NCBI RefSeq assembly: GCF_003065425.1
Contig: NZ_CP026949.1
Location: forward strand, 1,984,001-2,048,000
Length of the DNA stretch: 64,000 nucleotides
Direction of reading: 5' to 3'
From: Mycetocola zhujimingii
GTDB lineage: Bacteria; Actinomycetota; Actinomycetes; Actinomycetales; Microbacteriaceae
Below, piece after piece: positions 41,036-49,115 of this stretch. Both the position numbers and the translations under genes were made by a program. The stretch's first letter is position 1; the number at the start of each line of letters is the position of its first letter. A model generated the notes under the pieces. The model ran no database searches. It was not told where the DNA came from and was given only the letters and a program-made list of their open reading frames with translations.

Positions 41036-41896
41036 ATGGTGCTCAGACTCGACCCGCGATATCCGCTCGTCTGGCGCGACCCGCTGTCTCTCCAGATCGG
41101 CGCAGAGACACCCGTCGTCACCCTCGAGCAGGTGAGCGGACCGGTCGAACGGCTGATCGGTGCCCTGATGGCCGGCATCAGCCGGGCGGAACTCGACAGG
41201 CTGGCTGCCCGACTCGGCATCGAGGAGAACGAGGTGTCCCGTCTGGTCAGCCAGGTCGGGCCCGCGCTTCTTCCCGAACCTGGCCCACCGCCTGACGCGA
41301 GCTGGATCGTCGAGGGATCGGGACCGACGGCCGCACGACTTGCGTCCCTGCTGACGGCGACCGGGATTCCTGGCCGTGAACCCGACGACCCGCGAAGCCC
41401 CGGTCTCGCCATCATCATCGCCCACCACGTCATCGACCCGCGCCGCTATGTCCGCTGGCTGAGTCGCGACATCCCCCACCTCGCCCTCGTCTACACGGAT
41501 ACCGGCGTGCGCGTCGGCCCCCTCGTCGAGCCAGGAACGGGGCCGTGCCTGCACTGTCTCGCCAGAGACACGGCGGAACGCGATCCGGCATGGCCGGCCA
41601 TCGCCTCGCAACTGCTCGGACAGGAAACGTCGTCCGAGCGCGAGCCCCTCATCAGCGTCGTTGCCGGTCTCGCCGCCCGGGTCAGCGAGTCACGGCTGAT
41701 CGGCGGAGTGAACGACCTCGCGTCGGCGACGCTCAGCTTTGACGCGCGCTCGCAGTCGGGGCGCCGCGCCTGGCACCGGCAACACCCGCACTGCGGATGC
41801 CGATCTCTGTCAGGAATCGAGACCGCTCACGTGGCTGTGAGCCACGACCGGGCTGTTCTCCCCACGACAGAAAGAGCCGCGAGCGGGCTCGGGTGA
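41036..41896 (+). CDS. E1/ThiF-like (TOMM-cyclodehydratase-type) zinc protein
   Basis: A 286-residue protein with the layout of actinobacterial E1-like proteins. A winged-helix-like N-terminal region (LDRLAARLGIEENEVSRLVSQVG) is followed by a Rossmann segment (SWIVEGSGPTAARLASLL ... LAIIIAHHV), then GPCLHCLARDTAERDPAW and C-terminal HPHCGCRSL. The CxxC and CxC would form the structural zinc site of the family. No ATP-binding GxGxxG is clear, so adenylation is doubtful; it may only bind a partner peptide. The ATG at 41036 has a CAAGAT hexamer 7 nt upstream (leaderless type). The last 164 bp overlap the end of the convergent uvrD-like gene. Confidence 0.75.
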   Translation: MVLRLDPRYPLVWRDPLSLQIGAETPVVTLEQVSGPVERLIGALMAGISRAELDRLAARLGIEENEVSRLVSQVGPALLPEPGPPPDASWIVEGSGPTAARLASLLTATGIPGREPDDPRSPGLAIIIAHHVIDPRRYVRWLSRDIPHLALVYTDTGVRVGPLVEPGTGPCLHCLARDTAERDPAWPAIASQLLGQETSSEREPLISVVAGLAARVSESRLIGGVNDLASATLSFDARSQSGRRAWHRQHPHCGCRSLSGIETAHVAVSHDRAVLPTTERAASGLG

Positions 41897-43481
41897 TCCC
41901 GACGTAGAGCAGCCGGCGTTCCTCGTCGATCTGCTCGAACGTTTTCGCATAGCTGATCGGGACGAGGCCCTCGCTGAGGCCGGGCAGGTAGACGACATCC
42001 CACTCGAGCCCCTTCGCGGAGTGCAGCGTTGCCAGGGTCACCGCAGACACCGTCGGTTCGTGCTGCCCTGCCTGCCGCTCGAGCAGTTCATCGGTGAATT
42101 CGCGGAAGGTGGTTCCGGGCGGCATCGTGTCGACGAGGCCCATGATCGCGTTGAGTGACTCCCACTTGTCGCGGACCGCTCCGGCGGTCTCCGGCGCCTT
42201 CTGGGTCCAGCCGAGGGAGCGCAGCACATCGGACACCGATTTGAACAGCGGTTCGCCGGTGACCGAGACCGACGCTCCACGCAGGGTCAGGATCGCCTGG
42301 CGCACCTCGGGCAGGTCGAAGAAGCGTTTGCTTCCCCGCAGCAGGTACGGCACTCCGACATCACCGAGAGCTGTTTCGATCGCGGCGGACTGCACGTTGA
42401 TCCGATAGAGGATCGCGATGTTCTCAGGTTTCACGCCGGAGGCGATCTGCTGCAGCACCGACTGGGCGATCGCGCGTGCTTCCGCGTGGTCGTGCGGGTA
42501 CGCCGTCACCTCGGGCGCCGGCTGGGCGTCGCCCGATCGGTCGGCCTGCAGGGTGAGCGCTCCGGTCCTCCCCCGCATCAGCCGGTTGGCGGTGTCGACG
42601 ATCTGCGGGGTCGACCGATAGTTGTGCTCAAGGCGCACGACGGTGGCATCCGCGTGCCGTGAGGGGAAGTCGAGGAGGTAATCACTCTTTGCCCCCGCGA
42701 ACGAGTAGATGGTCTGGCTCGCGTCGCCGACGACACACACATCGTTGCGGTTTCCGATCCAGAGGTCGAGCAGTTGTTGCTGGAGTGGCGAGACATCCTG
42801 GTACTCGTCAACGACGAAGAACCGATACTGCTCGTGCACCTGCATCGCGACGGCTGGTTCGGTTTCGATCATGCCGGCGCAGGCGAGCAGGACGTCCTCG
42901 AAGTCGAGTTGCTTGCGTTCGTCCTTGAGGTCCTCGTACGCCTGCTGCATGTCTGCAACCTGCTCGACGGTGAGCGCCTGCGGCGTCGGTCGGCCGGCCG
43001 CGGCGTACTGCTCGATACTCAAACCGGATACCTTGCGCCACTCGACCTCTGCGGCAATGTCACGAAGGGTGGCCGTGTCGAGCTTGAGCCGAAGTCGCTC
43101 AGCGGCGTGACCGAGCATGCGGCCCTTGCTGTTGATGAGGGCGGGCATCGTGCCCCCGACCGTGTGCGGCCAGAAGTAGTTGAGCTGGCTGAGCGCGGCA
43201 GCGTGGAAAGTACGGGCGTGCACGGACCCGGCGCCGAGGTTGCGAAGCCTCCCCCGAAGTTCCGCCGCGGCACGGTTGGTGAAGGTCAGCGCCATCACCC
43301 GGTTCGCCGCGTAGGTTCCCGTCGCGACGCCGTAGGCGATCCGGTGCGTGATGGCTCGCGTCTTTCCCGTTCCCGCACCCGCCAGGATGCACACGGGTCC
43401 CCTGAGGGCCTCGGCCGCGACCCGCTGGTCATCGTCGAGTCCGGCGAGTAATGCCGCTGGTTCTGTAACGGATGCCGTCAT
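41733..43481 (-). CDS. UvrD/PcrA-type superfamily 1 DNA helicase
   Basis: A 582-residue 3'-5' helicase. Motif I is LAGAGTGKTRAITHRIAYG, Ia MALTFTNRAAAEL, II FFVVDEYQDVSPLQ, III CVVGDASQTIYSFAGA, IV region VRLEHNYRSTPQIV, V LATLHSAKGLEWDVVYLPGL, VI RRLLYVGITRARSRL. It is shorter than the mycobacterial UvrD2 at the same place in the gene order, and the C-terminal HRDC domain is missing; the protein ends about 50 residues after motif VI. The ATG overlaps the nudC stop by 4 bp. Its 3' end overlaps the convergent E1-like gene by 164 bp. Confidence 0.92.
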   Translation of the reverse strand: MTASVTEPAALLAGLDDDQRVAAEALRGPVCILAGAGTGKTRAITHRIAYGVATGTYAANRVMALTFTNRAAAELRGRLRNLGAGSVHARTFHAAALSQLNYFWPHTVGGTMPALINSKGRMLGHAAERLRLKLDTATLRDIAAEVEWRKVSGLSIEQYAAAGRPTPQALTVEQVADMQQAYEDLKDERKQLDFEDVLLACAGMIETEPAVAMQVHEQYRFFVVDEYQDVSPLQQQLLDLWIGNRNDVCVVGDASQTIYSFAGAKSDYLLDFPSRHADATVVRLEHNYRSTPQIVDTANRLMRGRTGALTLQADRSGDAQPAPEVTAYPHDHAEARAIAQSVLQQIASGVKPENIAILYRINVQSAAIETALGDVGVPYLLRGSKRFFDLPEVRQAILTLRGASVSVTGEPLFKSVSDVLRSLGWTQKAPETAGAVRDKWESLNAIMGLVDTMPPGTTFREFTDELLERQAGQHEPTVSAVTLATLHSAKGLEWDVVYLPGLSEGLVPISYAKTFEQIDEERRLLYVGITRARSRLFLSWGEQPGRGSQPRERSRFLTEIGIRSAGVAGARRGAPTASARQS

Positions 43482-44446
43482 CGCGCGCTCTTCGCTGCCT
43501 CGTCGAGGCTCGGTCCGCCATCTGCGGCAAGCCAGTGCTCGATGAGGGCGCGTGCGATGGACGTGGAGCCGGGGAGCAACAGGGTTCCGGCTTCGGCGCG
43601 GAGCTCGGCGCGGCTCAACCAGCGCAGGTCGACGATCTCGAGTCCGTCTGGTTCAATTCCGGCAGGGTTTTGCCCCGGTGCGACCCGAGCCGAAAAGCCC
43701 AACATGATCGAGCGCGGGAACGGCCAGGCCTGCGAGCCGAGGTACTGCGGGCTGTCAACACGGACCCCCGCCTCCTCGAAGATTTCCCGGACGACGGCCT
43801 GCTCAAGCGACTCGCCCGCTTCGACGAACCCGGCGAGCAGCGAGTACCGCCCCTCCGGCCAGAGAATGTTCGAGCCGAGCAGGAGCCGGTCGTCATCGTC
43901 GAGCACGAGAACGATGACGGCGGGGTCTGTGCGAGGGAAGATCTGGTTGTTGCACGCCACACAGCGCCGGGCCCACCCGGCGCTTTCGGGCTCGGTCGCC
44001 GACCCGCAGCGGGGGCAGAACGCCGAGCTGAGGTGCCAGTTCGACAATGCAGCAGCCTCGATCATGAGGCTCGAGTACGGCTCACCGACCAGCGGTGCCG
44101 CCGAGCGGAAACTGACCCACTTCTCCTCGTCCGGCTCGATCGCGAGAGCCACGTCGTCGGTGGCGATCACCAGCACCACCCGGGTCCCGGCCGACAGCGA
44201 AGGAGAATCGGCGATAGTCCTGCCCAGATAGACGAGCGTGGACTGCCCGGTGGCGATGTCGGCCGGGCTGAGTCGCACGGCATCACCGTCGAGAACCAGG
44301 CGGCCGCGCCACAGAACCAGCGTCCGCGTCGCCGGGTCTGCCGCGAGGTCCGTGAAAATCTCGGACAGCTCTCGCGCGTCAGCGTCGCGGTCGACAGCGC
44401 TTGGCGCCAGGAGCAGATTAGCTAGCGCGCCAGGAATCAACGACAT
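43478..44446 (-). CDS. nudC: NAD+ diphosphatase (NudC-type Nudix hydrolase)
   Basis: A 322-residue NudC that hydrolyses NAD(H) to NMN and AMP and can remove NAD caps from RNA. The zinc ribbon is CPRCG ... CVACN (about residues 145-170), the Nudix box is GFVEAGESLEQAVVREIFEE, and the NAD-specific signature is SQAWPFPRS (SQPWPFPxS consensus, P to A at position 3). The ATG at 44446 has a GGAG ribosome site. It is first in a nudC-uvrD operon and divergent from the phosphotransferase-like gene. Confidence 0.93.
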   Translation of the reverse strand: MSLIPGALANLLLAPSAVDRDADARELSEIFTDLAADPATRTLVLWRGRLVLDGDAVRLSPADIATGQSTLVYLGRTIADSPSLSAGTRVVLVIATDDVALAIEPDEEKWVSFRSAAPLVGEPYSSLMIEAAALSNWHLSSAFCPRCGSATEPESAGWARRCVACNNQIFPRTDPAVIVLVLDDDDRLLLGSNILWPEGRYSLLAGFVEAGESLEQAVVREIFEEAGVRVDSPQYLGSQAWPFPRSIMLGFSARVAPGQNPAGIEPDGLEIVDLRWLSRAELRAEAGTLLLPGSTSIARALIEHWLAADGGPSLDEAAKSAR

Positions 44447-44498
44447 ACACTCCGGTTCAGAAGGGCGTGGCGTGTGGCTGCCATCCCGTTTGGCGACC

Positions 44499-44504
44499 TA
44501 ACCT
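44499..44504 (+). promoter_or_regulatory. -10 element for leaderless phosphotransferase-like gene
   Basis: TAACCT, 7 nt before the ATG at 44512. Confidence 0.5.
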
Positions 44505-44511
44505 AGATGCC

Positions 44512-45903
44512 ATGGCCAGATCGCATCTAACTCTAGCCGCGTTGGCAACTTCAGCTGTCGCGGACCTGCAGCTCGTCGGCAGCGGCCCGTTCGGTCACGG
44601 CCAGACCGGCGACTTCGACTCCGCGCTCCTTCGCACGAGCGACGACAGGGAACTTGTCGTCCGGGTGCCCGCCAACGATCAGTCTGCGAGTGACCAGTCG
44701 GTCGAACTCATCGCGCTCCAGGCCATGACCGCCGGGATCCGCAGCCGCCTGCCGTTCGTGGTCCCCACCATCGTCGGCCAGACATCCGTCCGCGGAACAC
44801 GCGCTGTCGTCTATGACTACCTGCCCGGGTACGGTGTTCCCGCTGAGCACATCCCGGCCGGCGATGGAGTCGCGACGTCCATCGGCGCTGCGATCGCCGC
44901 CATCCACTCTCTCCCTGGCTCGTTTGTGGCCGAGGTCGGTCTGCCGTCGCTGACCGCAGCCGACTGCCGCACCGAAGCCCGCAATGTCATCGAGCGCGCC
45001 GCGGCAACCCGGCTGCTCCCCGCAGCGGTCAAGCAGCGCTGGACGGACGCCGCCGCTGACGAGTCGCTGTGGCAGTTCCAGCCGACGGTCATCAATGGCT
45101 CCCTGAGCGCTGAATCGTTCGTCGTCACCGATCACAATGTTGGCCCGATCGTCACCGGAATCATCGGCTGGGGTTCGCTGCGCGTTGGCGACCCGGCACG
45201 CGACCTGCACTGGCTGAGCGGAGCGGGTGAGGCCGCCGACAGCGTCCTCGCCGCCTACCGGTTGAGCGCTGCACGGCACCCGGATCGGCTCATCAGTCAG
45301 CGATCGATGCTGCACGCCGAGCTCGAGCTCGCGCGCTGGCTGCTGCACGGCGTCGACACGAAGGACCAGCAGGTCATTGACGATGCTGTGGCGCTCCTCG
45401 ACGGTCTGGTCGATCACGTGCTCGGTGACCTGATGCACCCGCTGTCACCCCAGACCGGCCCGATCATGGCCGTTGCAGATGTCGAAGAGATGCTCTCACG
45501 CACCCCGCAGACCGCGGCGGCCGCGCAGGCGCACGGCTTCGCCATGGAGACCGACAGCTACGACCGGTCCCAGTTCGAGGCGGCGCTGGCCGAGGACGAC
45601 GCTGAAGGAACGCGCGACGAGAACGACGGCACACACAATACGGATGCCATCGAGACCGGTCCGATCGACCTTGCCGCCGTCGAGAAAGCCCGCGCGGCCG
45701 CTGCCGACGCGAACGATGCCGCGCGCGACCAGCCAGCATCCGGCTCACCCGCAACCGGCGCAACCGACGCAACCGGCACTCCAACAACCGGCACAACCGG
45801 CGACGGCTACACCGCCGAGCTGGACTTCGCTGCGCTCGAGGCTGCGGAATCGGGCGAGATCACTCCGCTGACCCAGCGGCGACCGAGTTCCTCCGCCGAG
45901 TAG
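44512..45903 (+). CDS. Aminoglycoside/macrolide phosphotransferase-like (APH family) protein with disordered tail
   Basis: A 463-residue protein with a kinase-like fold of the APH type over residues 1-300. SALLRTSDDRELVVRVPAND forms the N-lobe strand, VVYDYLPGYGV the hinge, and TVINGSLSAESFVVTD and IGWGSLRVGDPARDLHWL occupy the catalytic and metal loops. The catalytic HGDxxxxN motif is degenerate: INGSLSAESF has N-G-S in place of H-G-D. It may therefore be a pseudokinase. The last ~130 residues are acidic and Ala/Thr/Gly-rich. The last 97 bp overlap the 3' end of adnB on the other strand. An antibiotic-resistance role should not be assumed; this is a conserved chromosomal neighbour of adnAB. 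Confidence 0.7.
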   Translation: MARSHLTLAALATSAVADLQLVGSGPFGHGQTGDFDSALLRTSDDRELVVRVPANDQSASDQSVELIALQAMTAGIRSRLPFVVPTIVGQTSVRGTRAVVYDYLPGYGVPAEHIPAGDGVATSIGAAIAAIHSLPGSFVAEVGLPSLTAADCRTEARNVIERAAATRLLPAAVKQRWTDAAADESLWQFQPTVINGSLSAESFVVTDHNVGPIVTGIIGWGSLRVGDPARDLHWLSGAGEAADSVLAAYRLSAARHPDRLISQRSMLHAELELARWLLHGVDTKDQQVIDDAVALLDGLVDHVLGDLMHPLSPQTGPIMAVADVEEMLSRTPQTAAAAQAHGFAMETDSYDRSQFEAALAEDDAEGTRDENDGTHNTDAIETGPIDLAAVEKARAAAADANDAARDQPASGSPATGATDATGTPTTGTTGDGYTAELDFAALEAAESGEITPLTQRRPSSSAE

Positions 45904-48900
45904 AGGTTCTCCGGCCTGAGGACGAGGTCGTCAGCGACGTAGTAGAACACGGCGTCGATGAGTTCGGGGTCGACGCCTTTCCACTCGGCATAGGCCTGCC
46001 GGTACAGCGCGAGCTGGAACTGGCGGTCGTCGAGCTCGGCGGCCGTCTTCGGCGCGCGACCCGTCTTCCAGTCGACGATCTGGAACCTGCCGTCGCGCTC
46101 ATACACCGCGTCGAGCTTGCAGATGATGATCTGGCCCTCGAGCACGAAGTTGATCTCGCGTTCCACGTCGATCGGAGCGAGGTCTGCCCACTCCGACCTC
46201 TCGAAGGTGCGCTGAAGCACGTCGAGCGCCTCCCGTTCCTGCTGCTCGATCGGCATCAGAGTGCCCTCCCCCGACCCGAGGATTGCGTCGGGGTCGAGGT
46301 CCATCTGGAACGGATCCGAATCGAGACTCTCCTGGCCGCCCGCGATACCTGACCGCTGCTCGACCCAGCTGTGGAAGAGGGTTCCGAGCCGGGTCTGGCG
46401 GTACGGCTTTTCGGGGAGCGGGCGGCGCATGCGAGCGGCGAGACCGGAAGCATCCGTCACGTAGTCCTTGAAGCGCGACGCAGGAACGCGATCGGGGATC
46501 GGCACGAACTCCTCGGCGTGCATCCGGCGGTTTCGTTCGGCGAGCAGCAGGTCGATGTCTCCCGACCAGACGGTGTCTGCCGCGGAGTTTGCTTCGGCGA
46601 CGGATGCTGCGGCAGCGTGGACGGCATCGGCGCGGGTACCGAGCGGATTCAGCGGCCAGACCTCGAACTTGTCGTCGGCCGCAAGCGGGTTCTCCTCGGC
46701 CTGTGGGCTCTCCGGGAGGTCGTCACAGCTCGACGGGACGGCGCCGACGATCTCACGGAGGAAAGATCCTGGACCACGGGGCTGCTTCTGGGTTGCCCAG
46801 AAAGACCCGGTGACGAGGAGTGCGTCCTTCGCCCGAGTGACGGCGACGTACGCCAGTCGTCGTTGCTCGGCGTCGTTTCGGGCCTCGAGTTCTTCGCCGA
46901 ACCGCACGTACGCGTCGTCGACATCCGCCTGGGTGACGGCTCCACGCCAGGCGAAGACCGGAAGCTCGTGCCGATCGCCCCGGAATTCGAACGGAAGCTC
47001 TCCGAAAGCCGTCCAGCCGCGCTTGCTCCGAAGCGGCGATGGCAACTCGCCGTGGACCATGCGCGGCACGACAACACTGTCCCACTCGAGTCCTTTTGAA
47101 CCGTGAATGGTGAGGATCTGCACGGTCCCCGGTTCGGGATCCTCAGCGCGGGGGCTGAGGTTCTCGCGCTGCTCGGCGTCGGCGAGCCACGACAGGAACG
47201 ACCCGAGCGAGCCGTTCTCGTCGACCGAGAGGTACGACGAGATCTGGTCGGTGAACTCGTCGAGGCTCGGCTGGCCCAGAGGCGCGTGCGCATTGGCGGC
47301 CACCTCGACGTCGAGCAGGAACTCCTGCACGACGAGATTGACAAGGTCGTAGAGGTCGAGTCCCGAGCGACGGCGAAGCGCCGTCAGCTGGCGGGAAGCC
47401 GCTCGCATCCGTTCAAGACCGGTCTCGCTGAACTGCTGAAGAGCCTTGTGGCCGGCCGGGGCGTTCTGCAAAAAGTCGAGTGCGTCGACGATCGACTTGC
47501 CGTCGTCAGATGCTGCGGATTCGAACAGCTTCTGCTTGACCTCGGCAGGGATGGGCTGCTGCGACAGATCGCGATCGGCGAGCCAGCGGGCCAGCGAGCT
47601 GAGCGCCTGGATGTCGCGGGCACCGATCCGCCAGCGCGCACCGGTGAGCAGGCGAATCAGCTCGCTGCCCGCCGTCGGGTCGTGGAGAACGCGGAGAGCG
47701 CAGACCAGGTCGACGATGACCGGCTGCTCGAGCAGGCCCGCGACTCCGAGGATGTGGAACGGGACCTTGTGACGGGCGAGCGCCTCGGTGAACACCGCGA
47801 CGTTTTTGAGCGAGCGGCAGAGGAGAGCAGCGGTGCGGCGAGATCCGTTGGCCGCAGGCCGGGACAGCTCGGTGGCGAGCCAGCCAGCGACGACATCGGC
47901 TTCGTCTGTGACGGTCTCGGGAAAGACGACCCGGACGTCGCCGTCGCCAGCCCAGGGCGGAGAGGTGAGCCGCGAGACGGGGACCGATGCCGAGACCGGA
48001 AGCGGAGCCACAATGGCGTTCGCAGCGTCAAGCACGCGGGCTGAGTTCCGCCAGCTCGTCGACAGCGCAAACGTGCCCGCCCCATCGCTGCCGCCGAAGT
48101 CCTCGGCAAAACGGGCGAGGTTCGCGCTCGACGCACCCCGCCAGCCGTAGATCGACTGGTTCGGGTCGCCGACCGCCATGACGGGGTGCCCGGAGAACAG
48201 CAGCGCGAGCAGGTCGGTCTGCACGACGGCGGTGTCCTGGTACTCGTCGAGGATCACGACCTTGAACCGCGAGCGGTACTCGTCGATCACGCGGGGCACG
48301 CGGCGGCAGATCTCCAGGGCGAGCGCCACCTGGTCACTGAACTCCATGAAGCCCCTGCGCTCCTTCTCGTCGGCGAACCTGCCGGCCAGCTCGAGCAGGA
48401 CACCCAGGGCGTCCACGTCTCGGACGGCATCGACGACCGACGTGAACGGAGTCTTCTTGGATCGACTGCCGTCGTGGATGTCGAGGGTGACGAGATCGTG
48501 GAATTCTTCGGAGAACCGCCGAACGGCATCCGCTTCGCCCGCTGCATCGTTGTCGCTCAGCGCATGGCTCAGAGAAATAACCGCTGCGGTGAGCTGGTCG
48601 ACGCTCTTCTCGATGGCCGGGAGGCGGTCGTCGGTGCTCGCGACGACGAGACCGCGAGCGAGGCGCCACGCCGAGGCCTCGGTGATGACCGTCTGGTCGG
48701 GTTCGCGGCCGATGAGGCGCGCGTACTCACGAAACAGGCTGCTGGCGAACGAGTTGTATGTCGCGATCGACGGCGCCTCGAGGACGTCGATGTCCTGGGC
48801 GTTCTCGTCATCGGCGATGGCATCCTGGAGCTGCCCGATCCGCTCCCGGACGCGTGTCGCCAGTTCGCCCGCGGCCTTGCGCGTGAACGTGAGACCGAGG

Positions 48901-49115
48901 ATTTCGGGGACCCTCAGGTAGCCATTGGCGAGAAGCCAGACGATGCGGTTGGCCATGGTCTCGGTTTTGCCGCTGCCTGCACCGGCGACGACGAGGGCTG
49001 GTGTGAGCGGGGCTTCGATGACGGCGACCTGCTCGTCTGTGGGCTGCGGCAGCCCCAGCAGGGTCGCGATGTCGCGCGCCGAGTAACGGGGTTCGGCCAT
49101 CGGCAGGTCACTCAC
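45807..49115 (-). CDS. adnB: AdnB: helicase-nuclease subunit of the AdnAB DNA end-resection motor
   Basis: A 1102-residue UvrD-type helicase fused to a C-terminal RecB-like nuclease. Motor motifs are intact: I VAGAGSGKTETMANRI, II VILDEYQDTAVVQ, III AVGDPNQSIYGWRGA, V TIHGSKGLEWDSVVV, VI RLAYVAVTRAKDALLV. The nuclease domain has GTLFHSWVEQR, then ICKLDAVYERDGRFQIVDWKTGR (given here in part: D-x13-DWK) and QLALYRQAY. AdnAB is the actinobacterial RecBCD/AddAB counterpart that processes double-strand breaks. Size and gene order match mycobacterial AdnB. The GTG overlaps the adnA stop by 4 bp. Confidence 0.93.
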   Translation of the reverse strand: MSDLPMAEPRYSARDIATLLGLPQPTDEQVAVIEAPLTPALVVAGAGSGKTETMANRIVWLLANGYLRVPEILGLTFTRKAAGELATRVRERIGQLQDAIADDENAQDIDVLEAPSIATYNSFASSLFREYARLIGREPDQTVITEASAWRLARGLVVASTDDRLPAIEKSVDQLTAAVISLSHALSDNDAAGEADAVRRFSEEFHDLVTLDIHDGSRSKKTPFTSVVDAVRDVDALGVLLELAGRFADEKERRGFMEFSDQVALALEICRRVPRVIDEYRSRFKVVILDEYQDTAVVQTDLLALLFSGHPVMAVGDPNQSIYGWRGASSANLARFAEDFGGSDGAGTFALSTSWRNSARVLDAANAIVAPLPVSASVPVSRLTSPPWAGDGDVRVVFPETVTDEADVVAGWLATELSRPAANGSRRTAALLCRSLKNVAVFTEALARHKVPFHILGVAGLLEQPVIVDLVCALRVLHDPTAGSELIRLLTGARWRIGARDIQALSSLARWLADRDLSQQPIPAEVKQKLFESAASDDGKSIVDALDFLQNAPAGHKALQQFSETGLERMRAASRQLTALRRRSGLDLYDLVNLVVQEFLLDVEVAANAHAPLGQPSLDEFTDQISSYLSVDENGSLGSFLSWLADAEQRENLSPRAEDPEPGTVQILTIHGSKGLEWDSVVVPRMVHGELPSPLRSKRGWTAFGELPFEFRGDRHELPVFAWRGAVTQADVDDAYVRFGEELEARNDAEQRRLAYVAVTRAKDALLVTGSFWATQKQPRGPGSFLREIVGAVPSSCDDLPESPQAEENPLAADDKFEVWPLNPLGTRADAVHAAAASVAEANSAADTVWSGDIDLLLAERNRRMHAEEFVPIPDRVPASRFKDYVTDASGLAARMRRPLPEKPYRQTRLGTLFHSWVEQRSGIAGGQESLDSDPFQMDLDPDAILGSGEGTLMPIEQQEREALDVLQRTFERSEWADLAPIDVEREINFVLEGQIIICKLDAVYERDGRFQIVDWKTGRAPKTAAELDDRQFQLALYRQAYAEWKGVDPELIDAVFYYVADDLVLRPENLYSAEELGRRWVSGVISPDSAASSAAKSSSAV

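Noticed and set aside
44512-45903. Antibiotic resistance gene (macrolide or aminoglycoside kinase)
   Set aside because: The catalytic HGD is not present, and the gene lies in a conserved repair-gene neighbourhood with no mobile element nearby.
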